From Euryodendron excelsum (Eukaryota; Streptophyta; Magnoliopsida; Ericales; Pentaphylacaceae): a DNA stretch of 64,000 nt. The notes under the pieces are model-generated. The model made no database searches. It saw nothing but the letters and a program-made list of their open reading frames with translations, and was not told where the DNA came from. How positions within the stretch are numbered: the first letter of the stretch is position 1; each line of letters opens with the position of its first letter. A program made the translations under genes and the position numbers. Shown here piece by piece: positions 46,401 to 60,699 of this stretch. The stretch is taken from assembly GCA_033060915.1 (NCBI GenBank), contig CM065378.1:13149501-13213500 (forward strand), in the 5' to 3' direction.

Positions 46401-49400
46401 TTTTTTTTAAAAAAAAAAAATTTAAGAATTAATCAATCTTATTAGTGTTTGTAATTTTAATTTTTTAAGTCTCATTTTATGTGTTTTAATTAGTTTCTTA
46501 TTGTATTTTAATTTTTGTTAAATGTATTTTATTAGTTTGCAATGGGGGCTTTTTTTTTTTTTTAAATTTTTTAATGTAATTTAATTTACAATTTCATGAG
46601 TAGATCATTTAGTTTAAAAAATATTAAATAATTTAATTTTAATTAAATATTTAGTAAATAATTACAATTTAAAGTAAAATATAATAAATAATTACTTTTT
46701 GAATAAAATAGTTGCATAATATGTAACTTTTGCCTTTTTTTTATATAAAAGAATAGTGATTTGAAGAATGAATAGTGAAATAAAGATTGGGTGAGTTAGA
46801 GTAACAATGTGAAAAAGTGAGACTTATGAACTTTAAATTTAAAAAAAATATCAAAATAGAGATGAATTTGAAGCCTTTTAAGTTGGAGGTACTCTTAGAT
46901 AATATTTAAACTTTTTTCTTTATATTTTTATGCTGTCTGTCATTGTTGTCATGGGTGGGTTTAGTTTTGTACTCTAAAAGTACTCTGTTCCACTTGCAAG
47001 TAGAACCGGTATTAGTCGGTTTCGGTTTGGGCTTTTAAAATTCAACACGTGTTGGTTAAGCAGTGAGCAGCGGTGCACACCGACTGACAAACCGACTATT
47101 GCTAGCATTGCTCTCATTGGAAAGGTAAAAACAAGATGGAGAGAATGAGTACGTGGGCTGTTGATCAACGGGTCAATTACTTGATAAAAGTGAGTCGTAC
47201 CTGCTCTTTAAAGGATATTGATCCACTTCCAATATTATTATTATTGCTCTATGAAGACAACCAATTCAAATAATTTGTGAATGAAGAAAAAAAAATTTAT
47301 AACTATGTTGGAAATATGTTAATCTTTCTTGACAAATATTTTATCATGGCTAAATGTTTAAATTATGTTAACTTGGGTTGATGATAAATAATATAACATG
47401 TAGGTAGTGTTATATTATGTAAATAAAATTTGATAAATAAATATATAATATTTATAACGATAAATTCAAAACGGTTAGCGAAAACACTTCAATATCAATA
47501 TATACCGTACTAATAACAAAAATAACTCTCTCCAGTACAAAACTGACAATTATGGACCAGTGTACAATTTCTCATCGTATGACCCCATTCTCTTTACAAG
47601 GGGAGTTCTAAGCCATGTGATGTCCATTTTTTAGGAGGTCAGCCCGAAAGTAAAGCTCCAACTGAATCAAGTTTGAAGATTGCAGATGGTTGAGCGAGAG
47701 AGGTAGATTAATATTACCGACAATCAGCTGAGAGTGGAGATGCTGCCGTGGGTGAAATACAAAGGCTAGCGATGGTAAGAAAGAGAAAGTAGTGATGGTA
47801 GTTGAGCAATGGAGTTGTGATGTCACCCATATTTTAGATTTAAGTGGTGTAACAGGTCGTGTAGTTGTTGAAAGTGATAAATTAGTCATTTATAGTTATA
47901 TTTCCATTGCTTAAAGACCGAACAAGCACGGAGCAATTGGAGAGGGAAGGAAAAAGAAAAAAAATAATTTTTTTTACTGTTTAATTTTATAAATAAATTA
48001 AAAAAAATAAATAAAGAGTAATTTTAAAAAATTTTCCCCCCTTTCTTTTCTTTTTTCTCTTAAGTAGAATCAAATAAGAAAAATCCCTACCCTGCTCTCC
48101 AACAGGCTGTAATGCATTTGAATCTTATTTTAAAATAAGGGGCTGGTCAGGAGGCAATTGAATGGAGGTTGATTTTGTAGCCTTCTTATGGGCACCTTCC
48201 GTACAGCATCTACCTGGGCCAATAATCATTACTTTTAGTGTCCCAATCCTAAAAGTCCATCATCCACAATGGGTTTGAACCAGTGATTCTATGGCCCATT
48301 TATCCACTACAATTCATACTTGTTTGTTAATGAAATGATTACACACACATGCACATGCATAAACCTATGCATACACACATATGTATATATGAGTGTATGT
48401 TTTGTGGTCTGATTATTTCTTACGACCAAAAGAAAAAGCAAACAATTATATATGTTTTAGTATATTACTGAGAAATCCTAGTAATTCCTTTAGTTAGGGG
48501 GGGACTGGGCCAGGTTATAGGTGATTAGAGCTCAAAGCATATGAAAAAAAATATAATAAAATTACTCTTTTAATTTTTTTTCCCTTACCTTTTATTTTTC
48601 TTAATTTTTTTTTTGTAAATCTAAATTTTAAACAAAGCATTAGAGGGAAAACAGAAATGTGATTACACACATATTTATATGTATTGGAAAGATGACTTTC
48701 CCCAGTTTTTGTGTCTCCCAATTCTTCTCTCTCAAAAACCCATTATTTTCCACCAACATGAATATTTAAACAAAAGGAAAAAAACATCAGTAGTTAAAAT
48801 TAAGAGGGATTTCTTAAATCTATTTTTCTTGCAAACAAACAAAGCCTTAAACATGCACACGCGCACACACATACTTGAACAATCACAAGAAACTTCAATT
48901 TTATTCTACATTTGTAGGGTAGAATAAAATGGCCATTACCGAATCTGATTCTTGCCAAACAAAGGATTTTGTCTTAGAGAACTAAAAACAAGAGGGGGGA
49001 GCATCTGCAGACTACAATGTCACTCTATCCATACTGATGTTAAGAGGGTTTTTTGACCCCGTATTTGCGTCAAGATTATAGCTCTTGATTGAGGGGAATG
49101 GAGAAAAGAATTCATATAATAAACCTAAACAGTTGGGAAAATTTCTTACCTGAGTTTAGTTGAGTTGATTATTTGCATTGAACCTTGTTGCCGTGGCAGG
49201 ATACAACTTCTTCTATTCTTTTCTCCACCAACTAGAAAGAAAACAACACATCCTAAAAACTTTCCACATTTCAGTTTCTTTTTCAGCGGATCCTTTTTCA
49301 AAGTTCAAACACCGAAAATCTTCACACCACCATGATTGAAACTTTTCCAGAGACTGCTATTTTCTTTTTTTCCTTTCTACTCTGTGAATGTAAAAGTTTC

Positions 49401-49797
49401 AAAAGTATCATCAAGTGGTTCAATTACCAGTTGACACGTCGACCAAAGATTTGCATCAACGTCAAGTGATCTCTTGTTTTCTTCTTGGGTTTGGTGTTAA
49501 CATGGACTGGAGTATGGGGCCCTACAGAACTACTGTTTTTATTGCTTTTGCATTCTGGTTGATGTAATTGTATACGTCAAAGATCTTTCTGTTGACGGAG
49601 TTAGGCACCGAACCTGCCTGCAATTGGGGATACAGCTTTGTTGACGGAATTGGGTTTTGAGTTATTTTTTAAAAATGCCCAACATATGCAGTCATGCCCT
49701 CGTGTCAAAGTCCTAGTTCACCTACCTAGAAAAAAATTCAGTAGGTTATCATTGGTCATATTTTTTTTTCATCCTAATGTATTTGATTGTAAGTGCA
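43471..49797. other. Intergenic AT-rich DNA, first part
   Basis: No gene is supported. Very long A and T runs occur, including a T-run joined to an A-run at about 46391-46430. Open frames such as the minus-strand one at 47608-47889 contain no recognisable domain and are not flanked by convincing splice or promoter signals. Confidence 0.5.
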
Positions 49798-49798
49798 T

Positions 49799-49990
49799 TT
49801 GCCAAGGCTTTGGCTCAATGGTCAAGGTTTGAGTATACTCCTTTAAAGATTTTAGGTTCAAAATTAGTAGAGATGTCAGAATTTTTAATTTATTATTATT
49901 TAATTTATGTGAGATCGAAAATTATATAAATTTCAAAATTAGTAGAGATATCAACAAGTTGACCTAGACACCTTATTAATAAAAAAATAA
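49799..49990 (+). mobile_element. SINE-like tRNA-derived relic
   Basis: GCCAAGGCTTTGGCTCAATGG contains TGGCTCAATGG (49812-49822), a full match to the RNA polymerase III A box. A weaker B box (AGGTTCAAAATT) lies about 32 bases further on. A second AAATTAGTAGAGATATCAAC stretch resembles AAATTAGTAGAGATGTCAGA just after the B box. The right end is undefined and passes into A-rich sequence (AATAAAAAAATAAAAAAATA), possibly the tail. Confidence 0.4.
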
Positions 49991-52900
49991 AAAAATAAAA
50001 TTATACTTGCCAAATGCTTTGGATATCAGCGGAATGGCTCCCTGTGTAGCGAACTTATATTTATAAATATAAGAATCTGCCTTACCTTTTGAAAAAAAAA
50101 AGAATGAAAGAAGGTGAATAAAAGTTTGATCCCCTAAGCAAGATTTGTCTTTTTTTTTTTTTTTGTTTGTGTGTGTGAAAGATCTTAAAGAAAAAACCTT
50201 TTAAACCTTAGTTTAACGTGCCTGTTTTTCCCTCATATATGTTCTTGGTGTCCCCATAAAGAAATCCGGACTTCATTATTAGGGTGTTCAAGCAAGAATT
50301 ATACTAGGAGGGACAGAACTATGTATGAATAGTGAGAATGTCATGACCGGCCTCGTTTACTCACAAAATTTTGTTCATTTCATTTGAATTTTAAATATTT
50401 ATAATCTAAAATATTGTATTAATCCTTCAAAAATTAAAAATATTACTTTGACAGTTTAAAATTAATTCCTTTTTTTTTAACATTAGCCCCTCCATAAAAT
50501 TTCTGGTTTCTGGTTCGGTACCGGGCTGAAGTTGGAAACAAACCCCTCCCCTTGAAACAATCTCAAGTGGCACATTTTGTAAATAAACAAAGTTAAGGGG
50601 CTGACAACGATATTGGAGTACAAAAAGTTTAGGAGCTGACAGCCTGACAATGATTTGGATTGGCGTTCATTTACCGAAGCGACCAAAATGCCCTTGGATT
50701 TGGGGCTCTGTGATCTGGAGCACGGGATTTGGAATTCCACTGATAAAAGCTTGAAGGATATTATAAGTAAAAAATTGTAGGTTTAAGGGAATAATCAGCT
50801 TTCCCAAAGCGACAAAAATACTCTCGGTTTTTGGGATTTCACGTTTTGTTGGTCACCTGGGTTTAAAATATCAACCAACGTGATTTCCCAATTAAGTCCC
50901 TCTGCTTTCTAAGTGCAACTAATGAAAATAATAACAGTACTAATTTTACCAACAATAATAGTCTCAAGATCATTTTTTTTTTTATTGGGAGCCTTTTTTT
51001 TGTTTAGCCAAATTAACTCATGCATGCATTTGAATTATTAGAAAAAATGAGATGGTAATAAAAAAAATCATGATAAAAGCATAAACTTTTATTAGTTCGA
51101 GACGTTAAAATTAGGAAAAGGTACAAATAAATTCTACTTTTCTATACTAAAGACGGTGAAGTTTTTATATGACAATGTAGTCTTAGATTTAAGAGATGCT
51201 AAATCTAGTTGAATCTAGGAATAAATATAATAAAAAGTCAATTATTACCTAGTATTAGCGATTTCTATGATGTTACTTTTGAATTCCAAAGTCTCTTGGT
51301 ACATCAAATTTAGATGTAAAATTTTTAATAGTTTGAAACAATTAAAAACTCTTTCTACTTGCATGATTTAAGAATTATTCATGATTAATTTCATTAATAT
51401 TTGTTGCTAAAGTTTTTTGTCCATGTAATGCATGTTCTTGGTTTCATATTTTTGAATAATTCACCTCCCTTCATATACTATTACTACTTACTAGAGTGAA
51501 AAATGAAATGACAATATTGTAAATAAATTTAAAATGAAGAATATAGGACTAATAACAAATATATAACTACTTTGGAACTTAAATCTTCAATATATTTTAG
51601 TGCAATATTTTTTTCAGCCTTTTATTATTAAAAAGGTGCGGTTTACAGATAGTCATATTTTTTAAAATAAAATCTCAATCACGATGTCTATTAATTATAA
51701 AAATATCATTATCACATCATTTTAATGAGATTTTTTATAATTTTTTTTTAAAAAAAAAAGAATAGCATTTTTCTAAAGTTTAAACTAGAATTTCATTAGC
51801 ATAACAAAATTTTATAGGACTTGGCGGTCATTTAGAAAGAAAAGTAGGACTTTTACGGTACTTTAGAGAATGGGAACTAGTTTAAGACTTCCAAGGGTTT
51901 GAACGGTCCAACGAATTCCGGAACTGTTACATGTGTGGGGATCCAGGCATGTCATTGTCATGTGTACCGGTGGGCGTATTTTAGAGATTCTCTTTCACAG
52001 CACCCAAGGAAAAGAATAACAAAGGAACAAAACCTTGCCAGCACCAACACCACAGCGCATTTTAAGTTTTTACTTTACATCGAAGTACCAAAATATTCCC
52101 CCTCTTTGTTTAAATCTAAAGATTGTGCAGCTAATCAGCTCCTACCCACATAATGTTATTATACTTTTTTTTTATTTTTTTGAATAGTTAGAAGTGTTAT
52201 TATTATAATTATCCAAACCGAATCGGTGATTAAATAAGTTAAAGTATCGGTTCAATAATTTATTCGTTTAACTGTGATTTAATTGATTATCTAATAAATA
52301 AGTAATAAAAATATATTTGAACAAAAATAATTTTTTAAAAAATATCAATAGGTTAGATGATATTTTCTTTTACACAATAACTCAAAATAAGTATAAAAAT
52401 AAATTCTTTATACGAAAATGTATACAAATAAATAAGTATATAAACATTCAAGTTAATTTATTTTTCTCTCTAATTTAATATCTTTTAATCTAGTGTCTAC
52501 TAGTACTTTTATTTTTAAAAGAAATAGCGTAAAACTTGTCAATAATATGTATTATCAAGAAAATAATGTTCATTATTTTTTGCCTATTCTCGTTTTTTCT
52601 TTTTTTGATCCCCATCCTCTTTCTCATCTTTATTTTTTCTATTTTTGGTTTAGTTTATAGTTTATAAATTTTAATTATTATTTTTATAATAATTACATTG
52701 ATATATTACCTTTTACTTTTATTTTTTTTGGTTTTAGTTTAAAGTTTTTACTTTTTGATTATATTTTTCATCAAAAACCCACAAAAGCAGGTTTATAAAA
52801 GAACATATGATTTTAAATCATGCTTAATTTATGTTATTTGGACTTTTTTTAAAAAAAAACCACCCTGTCTTTTGATTAAACTTGGTTCTTATGCATTTTT

Positions 52901-53000
52901 GATACTTTAATTGAATCGAACCGGTTCAAGGTCTGGTTCCCATTTCGACTAGTAAAACTAGTCAGTTCGGTCCAGTTATGATAACTATGGCTATTATAAC
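49991..53000. other. Intergenic AT-rich DNA, second part
   Basis: No gene is supported. The small open frames at 50483-50740 (-) and 51899-52153 (+) lack motifs. A stretch near 52880-52990 is rich in GGTTC and AACCGG and may be transposon derived. Confidence 0.45.
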
Positions 53001-53381
53001 TAAGGGTGGACATTGGACAGGTCGGATCAGGCTCGAACTAGGCCTACACAAAATAAAATTTCCATCAAGCTCAAAATCAAATCCTAAGCCTGCTCAATTA
53101 AAAAAATTGCATTCCTAAATCTGTCCATTTAACAAAAAAATTATTTAAGATATAATTTTTTTCCTATAAATAAAATTGAATAACATAAAATTTAATTATA
53201 TATACATATATGATATTAAAATATATGGTTATATATATATCGAAACAGGCCAAGCTGGACTTCAAAGACAATTCTCAAGCTTGTCTATTAAATTAATTGG
53301 GTTTAAAAAAAATTTTCAAACCCTATAATTTTTTACGGGCTGGGCGGGCTTATCGGACTCTTGGGTACATGACCACCCCAA
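53001..53381. mobile_element. hAT-like non-autonomous element with 8-base target duplication
   Basis: The segment is flanked on both sides by ATTATAAC (52993-53000 and 53382-53389), an 8-base direct repeat as made by hAT transposases. Its ends form an imperfect inverted repeat: TAAGGGTGGACAT at the left and, reverse-complemented, TTGGGGTGGTCAT at the right. GGTCGGATC and GGGCTGGGCGGGC just inside the ends are typical of a widespread small plant element beginning GGGTGGGCA. No coding capacity; 381 bases. Confidence 0.8.
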
Positions 53382-53389
53382 ATTATAAC

Positions 53390-55476
53390 CTCTTTGCTTA
53401 ACCCTTATTAACTCACGCCAAAGTAGTGCAATTTTTCTAATCCAAAAAGGGTTATTTTGGTCACAAACTCAGCCCAATTACGTTATAAGTATTATAACTT
53501 TTGTCTTCTTAACATATTTGAATCATGCATTATTATGTTACGAGTAATACTATACAAACAAATTTTTGGAATAAATTGTTTATATAGAATGATGTAAATA
53601 TTTATGGTCTTTTTATTTCAGACCAAAATGCTTAATATTTTAACTTATAATCACAAAAACACCATTGCCCACTTTGTGCTGGTTGAGTTTTTTTTTTGTA
53701 TAAATATTGTAAAAGTATAGAATTTTCTCACTGCCATTATAGAAGTACAATGTTGTTTTCTTCTAGTTAAATATAATGCATAGTTTAGTATAATGATGCT
53801 GGTATCATTGTCACTAATAGCAATTCTGAATTCACGCATTATTTTCTATTAAAGTAAAAAATTGACGGCAATTTAATTGATACTTCTATTCAAATATTAT
53901 TCATAATTTGGTTTAATGTATCTTATGAGGTTGAAGAGCATCTTCACTCAATTACTTTAGAATAAAAAGAGAATAAAGAAGAGGGGGGAGTTAAAAACGA
54001 CATCCATCAATCACATCATACCAAGTTTATCAATTACTTGTAATACTTCTTGGCTTGTTTTAAATGAAAGAGCATCTGAAATTAGATGAGTTTTATACAA
54101 ATTTTTTTTAAAAATATAATATAGCAATGATATTTTTGTTATTAAGAGCCATTAAATAAGTATTTTATTTTAAAGTAAAAAATTTTCATTCAATCATATT
54201 ATTTTATATATAATTTTTTAATTATATATTATTATTTTTTTGATAATTATTTTGATAACTATTGTACCTCTTACCAAGAAAAAGATGAATAATCCAGAAT
54301 TGTGACCTCAATCAAAACACCTCATTTGTTGATTACTAAATATCCGGCGCATTTTAGCAAAAACTTAAGCTTGGTTGGAAGTTTGAAGGAAAAAAGAAAG
54401 AAAAATTTTTAAAAAACTTTTTCCTTTCCTTGATTTGAGAAGAAAAAAAATATATATATATATATACTAAAATTTTAAAACACTTTCTCTCTCTTTTTTT
54501 TGTTTTCTCCCCTCACCTTCACAGGTTGTAAACAGGGAATTGAAATATATATATATATATATTTTTTTTTTTATCTTATAAATAATTTAAAGCCAAAGGC
54601 CAAGAAAGACGAGGACAAGCCAAGCACGTGACCTACCAGAAAAACTTTACCTGCAAAATTTTCTTTGGTTAGACATCCACATTGTTCTCTCTGTCAATCC
54701 CACACACCCCTTTAGTCCAATCACTGAATAAAAAGCAGTTTTTGCTTTAAAAAACAATTATTTTGTTACTTTTCACATTTAAATTAATTTATTTTAAATT
54801 TTATTTACTGTGCCTGCATATGCATCTGTGAAGGTTTGGCCTCTTGTTTTGGCCTTTTGTGTGTTTGTATCCTTCTGGGATGTTGATAGGGAGTGTGATA
54901 CTGATATTGATCTTGAGAGGATATGATGGAATAACAGGGGTTGAGCAGGGGAGGGCTTAAAACCAACAATATACCCACATGGAATTAGTGGGGATGGGTT
55001 ACACAAACACATAGAAATCACAACCAGCATTCTCAGATCTCTCGATTCTCGGAATTTTAGGCTTAGTATGTGTTTGTTTCTCGAGAAAATTCTCTCCCTT
55101 TTTTTGTTTTTGTTTTTTCCAGCCCAAATCATGCCCATTTGACTCCAAGCTCTGTATAGTTGTGCAAGATATTAATTTTGGCATTTGGGTCTTTGTTTTG
55201 GTGGAGGTTTAGAGTCTGGGTCTTGTCATGAGGTTTTGTGGACTCTCTGAAGAGCAGTTTCAAGTTCGTGGACTCTCCAAAAGACGTACACTGCCTGTTA
55301 CAGTAATGGCGGGGTTTGCTGTATGGGCTTCTGATTCTGAGAGCTAACTTTTTGCGAAACAGCTGTTTGGATAAGGCAATGTAGTGGTTGTAAATTCGTG
55401 TTAGAATGGCTTCTGTGATGGTTGTTTTTGGCGGCTTTGATAAGTGGGTTCTGTTTCTGGGCAGAAAGTAAAGTTA
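53390..55476. other. Intergenic DNA and presumed NIK promoter and leader
   Basis: AT-rich with TA tracts at about 54447-54467 and 54546-54561. The last 600 bases are less AT-rich and probably hold the promoter and leader of the receptor kinase. Several ATGs precede the chosen start in other frames. The minus-strand frames at 54794-55184 are not supported. Confidence 0.45.
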
Positions 55477-58400
55477 ATGAAGTTAGAATATAGTATGGAA
55501 AGAAGAGGGTTTATGTTCTGGAGAGTGGGATTACTGGTTTTGACATTGATGGAGGGTTCTTCTGCAACTCTTTCACCTTCTGGAATAAACTACGAAGGTC
55601 AGTTTCTCTTTGGGATGATTTCATTTCTGTTTATGTTCCATTTTGCTCAGAATGAAACGCGTTAAGAAAGATATTAAGACATTGCAGTTATTGGAATTAC
55701 AATTAGGCAGATTTTCCAGCTACTCAATTATTTATTCCAAATTTGATATACGGTGAAGATGAGTTCCTCCTCTACCATATGTGGTTATCTCCTGTTTTTT
55801 GGTTGCTCTTTTTATTTTCTTGTATAGTAGAAGTTTACTTGTAGTAGTTAAGTTTGGAAATGAAAGAAGTTCATTTTTTATTACTCTTTTTTTTCTTTTT
55901 TTGTAAAAAAAAAAAAAACTTCTGCTACTATGGATCAGTCTTGGAAGCCCATGTTTTAGAAATCTTTTTCGGTTGTTTTGAATGCTTTCTTGATTTAGAT
56001 GAGAAAAAAGATCTCTGAGTAACCTTTCTTCCATTTTTTTTTTGTAAAATTTAATGCAGTTGTAGCTTTGATGTCAATAAAAAATGATCTAAATGACCCA
56101 TACAATGTTCTGGAGAACTGGGATATTAACTCAGTAGATCCTTGTAGTTGGAGAATGATTACTTGCACTTCGGATGGTTATGTCTCCGCTTTGTAAGTTG
56201 CTTAATGCTTTTATCTGTCTTTTGCTTCTTCGGAGATATTCTCAGAGAAGAAAAATGAATAGACAACTCTTCACATTTTGTGAATTTCTTGTTGATATCG
56301 TGGGCAGGGGGCTGCCTAGCCAGAGCTTGTCTGGGACCTTATCACCAGGGATTGCAAACCTCAGTAACTTGCAATCTGTGTAAGTTATAGCCTTCTTTCT
56401 TCCATGTAATTTGCTTCCGTTTATATGTTTTTGCCTGTTTCTTTCACTACAATATTTTTTACAATGCTCAACAATAATCTAGAAGTTTGTTAATTTAATT
56501 TCGATCCCATATGCAGAAGCAGTCATGTTATATACATTTATTGTTATTGTTATAATTGTGTAGGTTGCTGCAGAATAATGCCATTTCTGGCCCTATTCCT
56601 GCTGCAATTGGGAATTTGGAGAAGCTTCAGACACTTGATCTCTCCAGCAATAAGCTTAATGGCGAAATACCCAGTTCTGTGGGAGACCTTAAGAACCTGA
56701 ATTATTTGTAGGTTTCTGGAACTTTCTTCAACCTCGAGTCGTCCCAAATATTTCACAATTTAGTAAATTCAGAGTATATCTGTTTCTTGGAATTGACTCT
56801 TTTTCTGTTGTCGTTGTTTTTGTTCTTGTTTTTTGTTTGAGCAAGACAGGCGACTAAACAACAATAGCCTTACTGGACCCATTCCTGAATCTTTGGCCAA
56901 AGTTGAAGGTCTCACTCTTGTGTATGTCTTTGCCCCTCTTTACATCTGTCCTTCCACTTCGTATGTGCAGAATATCTCTTTACATCTGTCCTTCCACTTC
57001 GTATGTGCAGAATATTGGGGGAGACCTCTGAAATGTCTTTTACCATATCCTAACAAATAGAACTGAAATTTTTTGTTTCGTCCCTGGTAACATTTCTTTA
57101 CCATCTTATGTTAATATTGCTTGCAGGGACCTTTCTTTCAACAATCTCAGCAGTTCCATCCCAAAAATATCAGCAAGAACTTTCAAGTGAGCTGTCCTTA
57201 TCTTTGTTCTCATATTGCTCAGTTCTTTCTTTTATCTCTTTCCCTCTTATTTTTAAATTGCTGAAGTTCTCATGCCACTTCTCTGCTTTCAGAATAACAG
57301 GCAACCCCTTAATTTGTGGGCCTAAGTCAGCTAACAACTGTTCTGTTGTCTATCCAGAGTCACCTTCCTTCCCGCAAGATGGTTTAAGAGGTGTCTATCA
57401 CCTTGTTGTATTCAATTTGCTTTTAAGTTACATCTCTGCTGTTCCGTGACAATTCGTTGATGTATTTTAATTGATGGAACTTTACTTTTATAAATGAGTC
57501 AGAATCAGGGACGAAAAGGCAACATATGGCCATCGCTTTTGGCGTGAGCTTTGGTGCTGCTTTTTTAATCATTGCAGTCATTGGGTCCCTTGTTTGGTGG
57601 AGATATAGACACAACCAGCAGATTTTCTTTGATGTTAATGGTTAGTTCTGTTGTTTTTTTTCATTGTATTTCTCTGTTTCTTCATCGGTAGGTGTAGATT
57701 CTTATAGCATTTTCAGGATTGATTAGACGTATTTGTGCTACAACTTAGATACAGTAGATTGTCATAATTCATGTTGGGTACACTGCATTTGGCTGGCCAT
57801 TTGATCATGCAATGGTTTAGAACTCATTCTGAAGTGCCTTTTTGCATGTCTACACGTGTTGCCTGAAAGTTTTCAAGTTTCAGAAGTTTTTATTTAAGCT
57901 TCTCTGTTGGATTCATAATCAGTTTGACGGTTAGTAGTTGATAAGCACTGATGTCAGATGCCCTTTGGGATTGAATTTTTTTCTTGGCATTTGTATGTTT
58001 CCATAAGCTTAACATTGTTTCTATGATTTTCAGAACATTTCTAGCTGAGAAATTAGTACAACATTTATGCAACAAATGTGCAGGAATTTTAACTCAGACC
58101 ATGAAAATATTAATAGTTTATCTTATCAATGGATGAAGTTTCAAGTAGTATTAAACTTGTTCCTTATATGCCATGAGAAAAAAGAGTGATGCAAATACAA
58201 TTGATTGCCTCTTATCTAAAACCTTCTGAGTTAGACTTGGTGATCTGGACAAGTATGCATGAATATATGAGGTCGAGGATTGTGTTACTGCCCTTATATG
58301 GCAAGATTAAGTCAAATAATTGATAAGATAGGAAAGAGATGCATTTGTATATTTTAATATATATTATGCATATTTTATCCTCCCTAAATCCACAAACAAT

Positions 58401-60699
58401 GAATCCACCAAAGAGGATCCTTCTTCAAATTTTGAAAGAAAAGGACAATATGGACAAAATTGAAGAAACGGACGAGATATCAGTGAGTGGAAACAGAACT
58501 CTCATTGGCTATTCCCTGGAATGGCTTGCCCCAAAAGTAAGTTGCTATTGGGGCTCAAAAGTTTCCTTTCGATGGTTAACATGGAGTCATTATAAAGACC
58601 ATTTCCGTTGTCGTTAACCACCAACGAAATTATAGTTGAAACAATCATATATAAATAATCGTGTCAGTTGTGTTACCTTGATGTATTTTTCATATCATTC
58701 ATCTGATATCATTGACTCTGTCATTTATTTTAATTGGTGCATATAATGAATGCTATCCTTTTCCCTCACTAATTAGGCCAAAATTCTGAGCTGTGATTTA
58801 TTACTTAGCAGAACAATATGATCCGGAGGTATGTTTGGGCCATCTGAGAAGGTATACCTTTAAGGAACTTCGGGCTGCAACTGATCATTTCAACTCGAAG
58901 AATATTTTAGGGAGAGGTGGATTTGGAATTGTCTACAAGGGTTCCTTAAATGATGGGAAAACAGTGGCTGTCAAAAGGTTGAAGGACTACAATGCTGTTG
59001 GTGGTGAAATCCAATTTCAGACAGAAGTAGAAATGATAAGTCTGGCTGTCCATCGGAATCTTCTGCGGCTTTGGGGGTTCTGCACGACTGAAAATGAACG
59101 GCTTCTTGTTTATCCGTACTTGCCAAATGGGAGTGTAGCTTCTAGATTAAGAGGTTAGCAAAGTTCAGTTTTCCCTGCTTTGCGGTCAGTTTTATATCCT
59201 TTATAGCTTAAGTTAACTTGAGTGCCCCTCTTGCAACCTGCAAAATGTGAAAGAGGCAAATATAGCCCTTCAAATCTTGGTTTCATAAAACAGAGCCAGA
59301 AGCACAAACACGGACACGGACATGTCAACAAGGCAACTTTTTAAAATAATTCAGGACACAACATTATGGGAATACGACAAAAATATGTATTTCATATATT
59401 TTTTTAATATCTCATATATAAGATTATTTTACTCAAAGGTAAGGAAAAATTGCAAGATAGCATTAATTAAAATTTAAAAGCAAGTATTTCATAGCTTAAA
59501 CATCAAATTAGGTATAAAATCACATTGTTTCTATTTTACGATTGGTTCCTAAATTACTTTTTTCAAACTTGCAATGTGTTTTATGTATTGAAGTGATGGA
59601 CATGTGTCCAAGTAACAGACGTGTCCAGTTTTAACTAAATTGAAAATAATAGGACTCTTCCGGACTTGTGTTCGATAAGTGCTACGAAGTGTCCGACACA
59701 GATACCTTCTTAGAAGTGTCCGTGCTTCTTAGGGCAAAGTCTTTATGTGCAGGAATGTCTTAAATCATTAAACCTTCTTGGTATTCAGATGAGAGAAGTT
59801 GATTGGTACAAAAGGAAGATGGAATTTACAATGCTCCATTACATTCCCACCCCCTGTGGTGGCACAGCACAAGAAATAAAAAGGGAAAGGAATCTCTTTT
59901 TTTTGAGATTGGATTATTGCTCTCTGAACTGGAGGGAGAAAATTTCACATTTATAATGATTTGCTTACTTGGAAACACTTGACCTGTGCTGCCCATTTGT
60001 AACTTAATATGTCTGCTAGTTTTTCACATCCCTTTACTAAACAATGTTTCTTTCTTCAAGAAAAATTTAGCTTTGTTGTCACCAAACTTGCAGATTCTGA
60101 GCACAGGTGTTCAAGTTTTATTGTTTATAAATTTCAATCCAAATAGTTTTGGGCCTTTTGGCTATTTCCTTGGTGATAAGCTGACCCCGAGAGTTATGAC
60201 AAAGCTTTCTTGAGTCCAGTACCTTCCTAGGTTATAAACCGTTCTTGGATATAAGCATCTGCTGAATAAAGTAGATTTATTTCTTAATTTTGGTTTTCTT
60301 ACCAGATCATATTCATGGTAGACCTGTTTTAGACTGGTCCAGGCGCAAGAAAATAGCTTTAGGTACAGCAAGGGGGCTACTATATTTGCATGAGCAGTGC
60401 GACCCCAAAATTATTCACCGTGATGTTAAAGCAGCCAACATTCTGTTGGATGAAGATTTTGAGGCAGTTGTTGGAGATTTTGGGTTAGCAAAGCTCTTGG
60501 ATCACCACGATTCTCATGTGACCACTGCCGTGCGTGGCACTGTTGGCCACATTGCTCCAGAGTATTTGTCTACCGGCCAATCATCAGAGAAAACTGATGT
60601 ATTTGGGTTTGGCATCTTGCTCCTCGAGCTAATTACAGGTCAGAAGGCTCTGGACTTTGGATGGATGGCAAACCAGAAAGGAGTAATGCTTGATTGGGT

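Noticed and set aside
47608..47889. 93-codon minus-strand frame
   Set aside because: Ser/Thr/Leu-rich low-information sequence without domain, promoter or splice signals.
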